Source: Thermoproteota archaeon | GTDB taxonomy: Archaea; Thermoproteota; Bathyarchaeia; Bathyarchaeales; Bathycorpusculaceae | DNA: 7,983 bases | Direction: 5' to 3' | NCBI GenBank assembly: GCA_012511995.1 | Contig: JAAZFA010000199.1 | Coordinates: 1-7,983 of the forward strand | Shown here: piece after piece, positions 1 to 4,764 of the stretch | Position numbering within the stretch: the stretch's first letter is position 1 | How the letters are laid out: each line of letters opens with the position of its first letter | Notes under the pieces: model-generated | What the model saw: the letters and a program-made list of their open reading frames with translations, nothing else | What the model was told of the DNA's origin: nothing | Database searches by the model: none | Program-made: the position numbers and the translations under genes

Positions 1-81
1 CATGAAGCTCAAGAAGGCTTCCGTTTAACTGCTGAAGCAGGAAACTCGCTAAAAGTAATTCTTGAACCCAACAGAGAATAA
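1..81 (+). CDS. C-terminal end of a probable zinc-type (medium-chain) alcohol dehydrogenase, partial
   Basis: The first 26 codons read open in frame 1 from the window edge to a TAA at 79-81. The residues include HEAQEGFRLTAEAGNSLKV followed by ILEPNRE. The pattern 'eAfrl...kg.slKViLeP' is how medium-chain, zinc-binding dehydrogenases (alcohol, threonine and sorbitol dehydrogenase family) usually end, with the last beta strand carrying Lys-Val-Ile/Leu-x-Pro. Only this tail is visible, so substrate and cofactor cannot be named, and the catalytic zinc ligands and Rossmann fold lie outside the window. The gene runs in the same direction as the nitroreductase 33 bp downstream, but that gene appears to have its own TATA-like element. 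Confidence 0.5.
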   Translation, partial: HEAQEGFRLTAEAGNSLKVILEPNRE

Positions 82-82
82 G

Positions 83-91
83 CATAAAAAC
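83..91 (+). promoter_or_regulatory. TATA-like box, possibly giving a leaderless nitroreductase mRNA
   Basis: An A-rich TATA-like element (CATAAAAAC) is centred about 28 bp before the ATG at 115. No Shine-Dalgarno-like GGAG/GGTG occurs between 92 and 114, a stretch that is pyrimidine-rich. In archaea transcription starts roughly 25-28 bp after the TATA centre, so the transcript could begin at or next to the start codon. This is inferred from spacing only. Confidence 0.3.
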
Positions 92-114
92 AAACCTTCC
101 CTTATCCTTCATTC

Positions 115-729
115 ATGTCAAACTTGTTTGAAGTGCTTAAGCAGCGAAGGAGCGTAAGAAAATTCTTATCAAAACCCGTATCTAAAGAATTAGTTTTAAC
201 CGTTTTAGAAGCTGCAGGCTGGGCTCCCTCAGCGCATAACTCTCAACCTTGGCGCTTTATAGTCATAGATAACCCTACAATAAGACGTGAACTAGCTGAG
301 AAGATGGCTAATGCTTGGATTATTGACATGACAAAGGATGGTTGCACCGTAGACGAACCTAAACGTATCGAACGCAAAGAACGATTCATAACTGCTCCGG
401 TGCTTATTCTTGCATGCACTACACTGAAAGACCTCATACAGTTTGGCGACGAAGAGCGGCAACGAATAGAGCGCGATTTAGCTGTTGAGAGCCTGGGTGC
501 AGGATTGGAAAATCTGTTATTGGCTGCACATGCTTCTGGTTTGGGTGCTTGTTGGTATTGTGCCCCTGCTTTCTGCAAGGAAATAGTTAGAGAAGTACTC
601 AAAATTCCAGATGAGGTTGAGCCTGCTGCCTTGATTGTCATAGGTTATCCTGCAGAGTCACCGTTAATGCCGATAAAAAAATCGGTTAGCGAATTTTGCG
701 ACCTTGATGTGTGGGGTAGCAGTTATTGA
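115..729 (+). CDS. Nitroreductase-family FMN oxidoreductase, resembling the C-terminal domain of FbiB
   Basis: A 204-residue, complete single-domain protein of the nitroreductase fold; such proteins work as cytosolic FMN-dependent homodimers. Visible motifs are RRSVRKF at residues 11-17 (the usual RRSxR phosphate/FMN-binding start), APSAHNSQPWRF at about 37-48, and a C-terminal half with ESLGAGLENLLLAAHASGLG and then ACWYCAP, the second FMN-contact region. The order 'TAPVLILAC...ERDLAVESLGAGLENLLLAA...GLGACW...REVLKIPDEVEP' resembles the FMN domain fused to F420-0:glutamyl ligase in FbiB more than the classic NfsB enzymes. A role in reducing an F420-related intermediate is therefore possible but unproven. 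The start is the ATG at 115; no SD is visible. The 3' end overlaps the convergent cupin gene by 7 bp. Confidence 0.88.
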   Translation: MSNLFEVLKQRRSVRKFLSKPVSKELVLTVLEAAGWAPSAHNSQPWRFIVIDNPTIRRELAEKMANAWIIDMTKDGCTVDEPKRIERKERFITAPVLILACTTLKDLIQFGDEERQRIERDLAVESLGAGLENLLLAAHASGLGACWYCAPAFCKEIVREVLKIPDEVEPAALIVIGYPAESPLMPIKKSVSEFCDLDVWGSSY

Positions 730-1061
730 CCTCTTACCATTACGCGCAACATCTTGAATTTTGTTATCGCCGATAACGCGTGTGGCTTGTTAGCTGGCAT
801 AATCGTCATGTCTCCCTGCTTTAACTTAACTGGATTACCTGCGATTCTCACTTCTACTTCGCCATCCAATACATAGACCATGGCGTCATAGGGTGTTGTA
901 TGTTCACTTAGTCCCTGTTCCTGATCAAACGCAAAGAGTGTCACAGTTCCTGCTTGTTTATCGATTAAAGTCCGACTAACCACGGACCCATTCTGGTAGG
1001 TGATTAAATCTGAAAGGTTTGAGGCTTGCGCAGCAAGCTTTTGATTATTTTTATCTGCCAT
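723..1061 (-). CDS. Small single-domain cupin protein
   Basis: A 112-residue protein that is essentially one cupin beta-barrel. The first cupin motif reads QGLSEHTTPYDAMVYVLDGEVEV. It keeps the first His, but the second His is Thr and the Glu position is Ala. The second motif reads GDMTIMPANKPHAL and keeps its His. Only two of the four canonical metal ligands are therefore in place. The 'SEHT(T/A)P(Y/F)DA...LDGE.E..I.G' form is common in small cupins of anaerobic archaea and bacteria, whose function is mostly unknown; sensing, binding or isomerase roles are all possible. The ATG at 1061 has a clear SD (GGAG, 8 nt upstream). It lies 34 bp after the mscS-like gene on the same strand and is probably co-transcribed with it. 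Its end overlaps the nitroreductase gene. Confidence 0.85.
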   Translation of the reverse strand: MADKNNQKLAAQASNLSDLITYQNGSVVSRTLIDKQAGTVTLFAFDQEQGLSEHTTPYDAMVYVLDGEVEVRIAGNPVKLKQGDMTIMPANKPHALSAITKFKMLRVMVRGQ

Positions 1062-1095
1062 ACATTAATCTCCATAATATCATAGTATTTTTTAG

Positions 1096-1893
1096 TTATT
1101 TGTTGTTCGCTTTTTCTTTATCCCACTGTTGGAAGACTTCTTCAGCGATTTTTGGTCGGATAACAAAAATTTGTTTTGCACTGGTAACATATAGGTATAT
1201 TGTGTATACACGTTCTCCTGCTGTAGAGCGAGTGAGAACGTAGCTTGGTTTGATAGGAAGTTCTGTGGTGTATTTTTCGAATACTTGGGTGAAAATAGAC
1301 TCCATTTTGTTTATTGGGATACTGTGATCAAAGCCTAGTTCGAAGGTATAACAGTAAAGATCTTTGTGATTATCTGTTTCATAGAGGTAATTTGTTATTT
1401 CTCGGTCCAAAATTTGTAGGTTGCTAATTGAAACAGAATTATTGGTTGAGGTAAGAATCTTGGTGTAGTTTATGTTGATTTCAGAAACGATACCTTCTAT
1501 ATTGCCAATACGGACGTAGTTGCCTACTCTGAAAGGTCTAACTGCAATCAAAAATAAGCCTGCGACGAAGTTACCTATAGTTTTCTGGGAAGCAAAACCT
1601 ATTGCTGCTGCTCCGATAGCTGATATGGAAATTATCCATTCTGCACTTAAACCGCCTACACGACTGATAGCGATAGTTGTGGCGATTAATACTAGTACTC
1701 GGAAAGTTAACGCTAAATTGTTAGCAACGTTGACTTCTAGTTTTGTACGTTTTGCGAAACGGCTCAGGTATCTTGCCACTAACCTTTCAATTGAGACTGC
1801 AAAGATGATGATGATGATAATTTCTATAATATTAGCAAGCGGTACCCCAAAGAAATCGGCGGTAGATTCAATTGGCGACTCAAGTGTAGACAT
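1096..1893 (-). CDS. mscS: Small-conductance mechanosensitive ion channel, MscS family
   Basis: A 265-residue integral membrane protein that should form a homoheptameric channel in the cytoplasmic membrane and release solutes on hypo-osmotic shock. Three hydrophobic segments are visible: about 20-40 (with a run of six Ile), 59-79 and 84-117. The third has the Gly/Ala-rich pore-helix pattern of the family (SAIGAAAIGFASQKTIGNF, then VAGLFLIAVRPF). It is followed by the beta-domain signature FRVGNYVRIGNIEGIVSEI at about 121-139, then the mixed alpha/beta cytoplasmic vestibule to the C-terminus. The length is close to E. coli MscS (286 aa), a minimal member without extra N-terminal helices. The ATG at 1893 has an AAGGAT SD about 8 nt upstream. 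msrB lies 68 bp upstream and the cupin gene 34 bp downstream on the same strand. Confidence 0.93.
   Translation of the reverse strand: MSTLESPIESTADFFGVPLANIIEIIIIIIFAVSIERLVARYLSRFAKRTKLEVNVANNLALTFRVLVLIATTIAISRVGGLSAEWIISISAIGAAAIGFASQKTIGNFVAGLFLIAVRPFRVGNYVRIGNIEGIVSEININYTKILTSTNNSVSISNLQILDREITNYLYETDNHKDLYCYTFELGFDHSIPINKMESIFTQVFEKYTTELPIKPSYVLTRSTAGERVYTIYLYVTSAKQIFVIRPKIAEEVFQQWDKEKANNK
1804..1818. repeat. (GAT)5 triplet repeat inside the mscS-like gene
   Basis: Five perfect GAT units on the + strand, read as ATC on the coding strand, encode part of the Ile run at residues 25-30 in the first membrane helix. The repeat is short. It is a possible site of in-frame length variation, which would change only the hydrophobic length of TM1. 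Confidence 0.6.
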
Positions 1894-1910
1894 AATTGTT
1901 ATCCTTACTA

Positions 1911-1936
1911 ATAATTACTACAGTAATTCTATAACT
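1911..1936 (-). promoter_or_regulatory. Probable mscS promoter with a palindromic operator candidate
   Basis: AATTACT at 1913-1919 and AGTAATT at 1922-1928 form a perfect 7-bp inverted repeat around a 2-bp centre, 20-35 bp upstream of the mscS ATG. Directly upstream on the minus strand is a TATA-like GTTATAGA (1928-1935), preceded by purine-rich GCGAAAGA that could serve as a BRE. The expected transcription start falls near 1904-1908. A protein on the palindrome would therefore block the start site. The same half-site layout occurs upstream of msrB (2360-2373). Confidence 0.4.
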
Positions 1937-1961
1937 CTTTCGCGAGAAAAACAACCTATTG

Positions 1962-2345
1962 TTATTTGTCTGGAATAAAATCCATCGATAACGAATTAAC
2001 GCAGTGACGCATGTTCTTTTCAGTGAGTCTTTCCCCAGCAAAGACATGGCCTAAATGAGCGCCACAATTGGCGCATTGAATCTCGGTTCTTAACCCATCG
2101 GAATCTGGTAACCGTTTAACTGCCCCGGGGATCTCATCATCAAAACTTGGCCAACCGCAGTCAGCCTCAAATTTGTTCTCAGAACGGTAAAGTTTGGCGC
2201 CACAACGTTTGCAGATATAGGTTCCTTTTCCCCAAAACGCATAGTACTTGCTAGTGAAGGGCACCTCGGTACCTTTGTTAACTATAACTTGTTCTTCTTC
2301 AGGAGTGAGTTTCCTGTAGTTAGTTCCAGTTTGAGATGCTGACAA
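1962..2345 (-). CDS. msrB: Peptide-methionine (R)-S-oxide reductase MsrB
   Basis: A 127-residue single-domain enzyme that reduces the R-epimer of methionine sulfoxide in damaged proteins and is regenerated by thioredoxin-like reductants. The structural zinc site is two CxxC pairs, Cys45/Cys48 (CKRC) and Cys91/Cys94 (CANC). The catalytic Cys115 lies in RHCVNSLSMDF, and Cys63 in CGWPSFDD sits where the recycling Cys of classic MsrB is found. GTEVPF at 25-30 and GAHLGHVF at 95-102 are also family hallmarks. It is not fused to MsrA. The start is uncertain: the best in-frame choice is a TTG at 2345 without a convincing SD. No in-frame ATG exists between the upstream stop and the conserved YRKLTPEE; the nearby ATG at 2358-2360 is out of frame. 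It is first of the minus-strand group msrB, mscS, cupin. Confidence 0.95.
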   Translation of the reverse strand: MSASQTGTNYRKLTPEEEQVIVNKGTEVPFTSKYYAFWGKGTYICKRCGAKLYRSENKFEADCGWPSFDDEIPGAVKRLPDSDGLRTEIQCANCGAHLGHVFAGERLTEKNMRHCVNSLSMDFIPDK

Positions 2346-2359
2346 AAAATTCGCCGACC

Positions 2360-2373
2360 ATAACTTAAGTTAT
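2360..2373. promoter_or_regulatory. 14-bp perfect palindrome in the msrB leader, operator candidate
   Basis: ATAACTTAAGTTAT is a perfect palindrome 15 bp before the msrB start codon and about 30 bp downstream of its TATA-like box, so it would sit at or just after the transcription start. Its core, TAACT-TA-AGTTA, has the same half-site form and the same 2-bp spacer as TTACT-AC-AGTAA upstream of mscS. That suggests one dimeric repressor acting on both. No regulator gene is seen in the window. Confidence 0.4.
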
Positions 2374-2393
2374 TAGAAAGTAAAAAATGCTTC

Positions 2394-2435
2394 TAAAAAT
2401 AGATATAAACAACGCTTGAAACGTTTCTAGGGGAG
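2394..2435. promoter_or_regulatory. Divergent promoter region for msrB (-) and the PRC-barrel gene (+)
   Basis: On the minus strand GTTTATATC (2402-2410) matches the archaeal TATA consensus well and would start msrB transcription near 2379. On the plus strand a TAAAAATA box (2394-2401) overlaps or abuts it and would give a start near 2424. It is followed by a strong SD, GGGGAG at 2430-2435, 8 nt before the ATG at 2444. The two pre-initiation complexes could not assemble at the same time, so the two genes may compete. Confidence 0.45.
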
Positions 2436-2443
2436 TTCGTTTT

Positions 2444-2725
2444 ATGGTTGAAATTACTAAATTATTTTGGAAGAAGGCATTAACATCTGACCATTTTGAA
2501 TTAGGTGAAGTGAACAGCGCCGATTTAGACATGTCTAATTGGCGAATAACCAATCTATATATTGCTCTAAGTGACGAAGCGACAAAGGCATTTGGTTTTA
2601 GGCACCCTTATCTTGGAAAAGTGATTGTTTGTTTGCCTGTTTCTGCAGTTGATGTTTTCAAAGAAGTGTTGGTTCTTAATAAGACAATAGATGAACTCCG
2701 TAATTTACGACAATGTACAGAATAA
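2444..2725 (+). CDS. Small PRC-barrel domain protein
   Basis: A 93-residue soluble protein that is essentially one PRC-barrel: a small beta-barrel first known from the photoreaction-centre H subunit and RimM, and found as stand-alone proteins in many archaea. The pattern is an N-terminal strand, then LGEVNSADLDMSNWRITNLYI (the 'G.v.d..lD...w.i..l.v.l' repeat), a loop with GFRHPYLGKV, and a final VCLPVSAVDVFKEVLVLNKTI like the usual 'lPv..v..v.d.v.l'. Archaeal stand-alone PRC-barrels include RNA-processing-type and CdpB cell-division-type members; I cannot tell which this is. The start is firm, from the GGGGAG SD 8 nt upstream. It is divergent from msrB and convergent with the small membrane-protein gene 22 bp away. 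Confidence 0.65.
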   Translation: MVEITKLFWKKALTSDHFELGEVNSADLDMSNWRITNLYIALSDEATKAFGFRHPYLGKVIVCLPVSAVDVFKEVLVLNKTIDELRNLRQCTE

Positions 2726-2760
2726 TTGGTCTGAGAGTGTATTGATTCTAACATTGTCGT
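2707..2760. repeat. 10-bp perfect inverted repeat at the junction of two convergent genes
   Basis: ACGACAATGT (2707-2716) is repeated as its exact complement ACATTGTCGT (2751-2760) with a 34-bp spacer. The left arm lies in the last codons of the PRC-barrel gene. The right arm lies at the end of the opposing membrane-protein gene and is followed by T-rich sequence. It could act as a bidirectional terminator or a protein site. A match of this size in an 8-kb window can also arise by chance. Confidence 0.35.
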
Positions 2761-2942
2761 TTTGTTTTATTCTCGACATAGAGTGAAAATATTGCGCCGC
2801 AGAGTGCTACCATTGATACGATTGTGGCTGCGATGAGAAATGGGGACGGTAACGTTGCTTTTGACATTATGCATGAAATGATTAGTAATATTGCGGTAGC
2901 GACTAATAATAAAAGAATCAGGCTGGACACTGTTTTATTCAT
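2748..2942 (-). CDS. Small two-helix membrane protein of unknown function
   Basis: A 64-residue hydrophobic protein with two predicted membrane segments, about residues 6-26 and 34-55, joined by a short KATLPSP loop and ending in a charged, basic tail (VENKTKRQC). The hairpin of helices with a positive C-terminus suggests both ends face the cytoplasm. An IISC lipobox-like string at 21-24 is probably not real, because a second helix follows. The ATG at 2942 has a good SD (AGGTGA, 4 nt upstream), which is the main reason to call this a gene rather than a chance frame. A TTTTAAAC element about 35 bp upstream of the start could be its TATA box. I do not recognise the family. Confidence 0.6.
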   Translation of the reverse strand: MNKTVSSLILLLLVATAILLIISCIMSKATLPSPFLIAATIVSMVALCGAIFSLYVENKTKRQC

Positions 2943-2989
2943 TATTTCACCTGTATTTTCTGGTGACTTTTTTGTTTAAAAGACTTCTT

Positions 2990-3045
2990 GTCAAGGTTTC
3001 TTGACTAACTTCATAAATTTAGTTTACGTTCCTTGACTTACAAGG
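2990..3045. repeat. Cluster of CTTGAC/GTCAAG inverted and direct repeats
   Basis: GTCAAG (2990-2995) and CTTGAC (3000-3005) form a perfect 6-bp inverted repeat around GTTT. A second palindrome, CCTTG-ACTTA-CAAGG, lies at 3031-3045. CTTGAC recurs in direct orientation at 3000 and 3032, 32 bp (three helical turns) apart. The cluster sits just upstream of a strong TATA box (3049-3056) facing hdrC. This is the layout expected for an activator or repressor site, but function is inferred. Confidence 0.4.
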
Positions 3046-3048
3046 TGG

Positions 3049-3056
3049 TTTATATT
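3049..3056 (+). promoter_or_regulatory. TATA box candidate 1 for the hdr-mvh operon
   Basis: TTTATATT matches the archaeal TATA consensus closely and faces hdrC. The start would be near 3075-3082, leaving a leader of roughly 240 nt that would contain the overlapping hairpins at 3161-3201. It could instead drive an unannotated small RNA. Confidence 0.35.
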
Positions 3057-3160
3057 CTTTTGTTGCAAACTAACCCATCATGTAGTCATGGCTTCTTTGT
3101 TTTTCTTTCTATTGTTTGACAGTAAACTTTCTCATATGTCTGATATTCTACATTGTGTTA

Positions 3161-3201
3161 AGCAAAAGGCTTTGCTGACCGCTGATTAACCTGCAAAGCC
3201 T
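3161..3201. promoter_or_regulatory. Overlapping, mutually exclusive inverted repeats upstream of hdrC
   Basis: AGCAAA (3161-3166), loop AGGC, TTTGCT (3171-3176) make one perfect 6-bp stem. AGGCTTTGC (3167-3175) also pairs perfectly with GCAAAGCCT (3193-3201) across a 17-nt loop, giving a 9-bp stem. The middle segment can join only one partner. If transcription starts at 3075-3082 this is a switchable RNA leader. If it starts after the TATA at 3201, the right arm covers the expected BRE and the repeats would be a DNA operator. Confidence 0.45.
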
Positions 3202-3208
3202 ATATAAT
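3201..3208 (+). promoter_or_regulatory. TATA box candidate 2 for the hdr-mvh operon
   Basis: TATATAAT directly follows GCAAAGCC, whose adenines sit where an archaeal BRE is expected. The start would be near 3227-3234, giving a leader of about 90 nt before the hdrC ATG. The upstream inverted repeat runs into this box by one base. Confidence 0.4.
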
Positions 3209-3319
3209 CAAATATCATGTAAAAATCAACTTCTCTGTTGCCAACCTTTATCTAATCGGTATAAGCATTCTGAACAAAAGCACCATTAGTGCCTAATTCA
3301 ATTAATCTAGGTGTCCTTT

Positions 3320-3871
3320 ATGACTGAGGTAACAACTAAATCAGCCCAGCAGGGTAAGGAACCCATCAGAGCTTCTGAGTTTGATCCTAAATTTAAGTAT
3401 GAACTCCAAAAGATTCATGGCGCAGAAAACATCCTGCGGTGTTTCCAATGTGGCACATGTACTTCAGATTGTCCTATCGCACGATTCAGCGACACTTATA
3501 GACCCAGAACGCTTATCCACATGGCGCAACTTGGATTAAAAGACCGCGTATTAAACAGTGATACACTCTGGTTGTGTGCAGCATGTTTTACTTGTACTGA
3601 CCGTTGCCCGCAAGACGTAGAAGTTGCAGCAGTTATACGTGTGTTTCGCAATCTTGCTGCTGAGAAAGGATGTATACCCCAAGTCTTCAAAGACCAAGCC
3701 CAAAGCTTAATCGAAACAGGTTACGCTTACATGATTCCAGAATTAAGAATAAAAAAACGTGTATCCCAAGGTCTTCCGCCGTTGCCAAAAGGAAATCCTG
3801 AAACCATACGGAAGGTGCTCAGAGGCGTAAAATTCTTTGACCGCATCCAACAGTGGGGAGACCAAAAATGA
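3320..3871 (+). CDS. hdrC: Heterodisulfide reductase subunit C (HdrC-like iron-sulfur protein)
   Basis: A 183-residue cytosolic protein with two classical [4Fe-4S] motifs, CxxCxxCxxxCP at Cys41/44/47/51 (CFQCGTCTSDCP) and at Cys86/89/92/96 (CAACFTCTDRCP). The length is like methanogen HdrC (about 185). In HdrABC complexes it carries electrons from HdrA to HdrB. The start is chosen at ATG 3320 rather than the in-frame GTG at 3311, because AGGTG (3309-3313) is an SD 6 nt before the ATG and covers that GTG. It is the first gene of the operon, and its stop overlaps the hdrB start by 4 bp (ATGA). The physiological electron acceptor is not evident, because no methyl-CoM reductase gene is in the window. 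Confidence 0.92.
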   Translation: MTEVTTKSAQQGKEPIRASEFDPKFKYELQKIHGAENILRCFQCGTCTSDCPIARFSDTYRPRTLIHMAQLGLKDRVLNSDTLWLCAACFTCTDRCPQDVEVAAVIRVFRNLAAEKGCIPQVFKDQAQSLIETGYAYMIPELRIKKRVSQGLPPLPKGNPETIRKVLRGVKFFDRIQQWGDQK

Positions 3872-4764
3872 CTAATAAATACCTCATCTTCTTAGGATGC
3901 GCAATTCCCTATCGAGTGGCATCCTTCGAGATTTCATCCCGCAAAATCCTATCTAAGCTCGGTGTGGAGTTGGTTGAGATGCCAGAGTTTAACTGCTGTG
4001 GGTTACCCTTTGATCCAGTTAGCCACGAAACCATGCTTATCTTAGCAGCAAAGAATTTGGCAATGGCAGAACAGCAAGGCTTAAACATACTTACACTCTG
4101 CCCAGGATGCGCTGGAACACTCAAAAAAGTTAATAAAATACTAAAAGAAGACAAAAAGCAACGTGAACAAATCAATTCACACTTAAAAAGAGTTAGTTTA
4201 GAATTCAAAGGTACCGTGGAAGTCAAGCATCTTTTACAGTTACTTCGAGAAGACGTGGGTATAGACAAAATCAAAGAGTCTGTAACCAGGCCTTTAACTG
4301 AACTCAAAGTTGCTGAACATAACGGTTGCCATATATTAAGACCCAAAAAATACATTGGCTTCGACGACCCTGAAGATCCACAAACACTAAAAATGTTAAT
4401 CGAAGCAACGGGTGCGACCTGTTTAGACTACATAGGTGAAACTGAATGCTGTGGTGCACCCAGTGTTGGGGTAAGCGATAAGGTTGCGTTGCAATTAGCC
4501 CGTGAAAAACTCAATCACGTAAAGATGGTAGATGCGCAAGCATTAATCACTATATGCCCGTTTTGTCACATAATGTACGATACAAACGAGTTGCGTATAG
4601 AGAAAACTTTTAACGAGGTCTATGGCATTCCAATTCTCCATTATCCACAATTGCTCGGATTAGCCATGGGTATGACCCCTGAAGAGTTAGCCTTCGGCGA
4701 GCTTCGAGTAAACCCGCAAAAAATAACAAAACAATTCGACATTAAGGAGCAAAATAAACCATGA
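3868..4764 (+). CDS. hdrB: Heterodisulfide reductase subunit B (HdrB-like, two CCG domains)
   Basis: A 298-residue protein with both cysteine-rich CCG domains intact: Cys11, Cys43-Cys44, Cys78 and Cys81 (CPGC); then Cys154, Cys194-Cys195, Cys230 and Cys233 (CPFC). In methanogen HdrB these ten cysteines bind two noncubane [4Fe-4S] clusters that split the CoM-S-S-CoB disulfide, so the catalytic kit is complete. Whether the substrate here is that heterodisulfide or another disulfide is unknown. ATG 3868 is preferred over the in-frame GTG 3853, because GGGGAG (3855-3860) is a good SD 7 nt before the ATG and overlaps that GTG. It overlaps hdrC and mvhG by 4 bp at each end (ATGA), so translation is likely coupled and the subunits are made in step. 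Confidence 0.93.
   Translation: MTNKYLIFLGCAIPYRVASFEISSRKILSKLGVELVEMPEFNCCGLPFDPVSHETMLILAAKNLAMAEQQGLNILTLCPGCAGTLKKVNKILKEDKKQREQINSHLKRVSLEFKGTVEVKHLLQLLREDVGIDKIKESVTRPLTELKVAEHNGCHILRPKKYIGFDDPEDPQTLKMLIEATGATCLDYIGETECCGAPSVGVSDKVALQLAREKLNHVKMVDAQALITICPFCHIMYDTNELRIEKTFNEVYGIPILHYPQLLGLAMGMTPEELAFGELRVNPQKITKQFDIKEQNKP

Larger units (their letters stand above)
2943..3319. other. Gene-free regulatory region between divergent genes
   Basis: About 377 bp separates the small membrane-protein gene (-) from hdrC (+). It contains CTTGAC/GTCAAG repeats (2990-3045), two TATA candidates for the + strand (3049-3056 and 3201-3208), T-rich tracts and overlapping inverted repeats (3161-3201). 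A 33-codon frame at 3088-3189 has an ATG but no SD and low-complexity content (several Phe/Leu in a row), so I do not call it a gene. No tRNA, C/D-box RNA or CRISPR repeat is visible. The length is large for this gene-dense window, which suggests either complex control of the hydrogenase operon or a long leader. Confidence 0.55.

Noticed and set aside
243..641. A 132-codon minus-strand frame inside the nitroreductase gene
   Set aside because: It is a shadow of the + strand gene, Ser/Arg-rich, with no promoter or SD.
1520..1978. A 152-codon open frame on the + strand opposite mscS
   Set aside because: It lies antisense to a well-supported membrane channel gene; its composition mirrors that gene, it has no SD, and it runs through the mscS promoter.
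2810..2942. Lipoprotein signal (IISC) in the small membrane protein
   Set aside because: The Cys is followed by a short loop and a second membrane helix, leaving no exported mature domain.
3088..3189. A 33-codon + strand frame (MASLFFFLLF...) in the gap before hdrC
   Set aside because: It has no SD, a Phe/Leu-rich start and ends inside the inverted repeats. An upstream regulatory ORF cannot be excluded, but nothing supports it.
2943..3319. A tRNA, snoRNA-like C/D-box RNA or CRISPR repeat in the gene-free region
   Set aside because: I found no T-loop GGTTCGAATCC-like block, no C/D box pair at the right spacing, and no regularly spaced repeats.
3909..4355. A 148-codon open frame on the minus strand opposite hdrB
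   Set aside because: It is antisense to the first CCG domain of HdrB, whose cysteine pattern is intact, and its residues show no family pattern.
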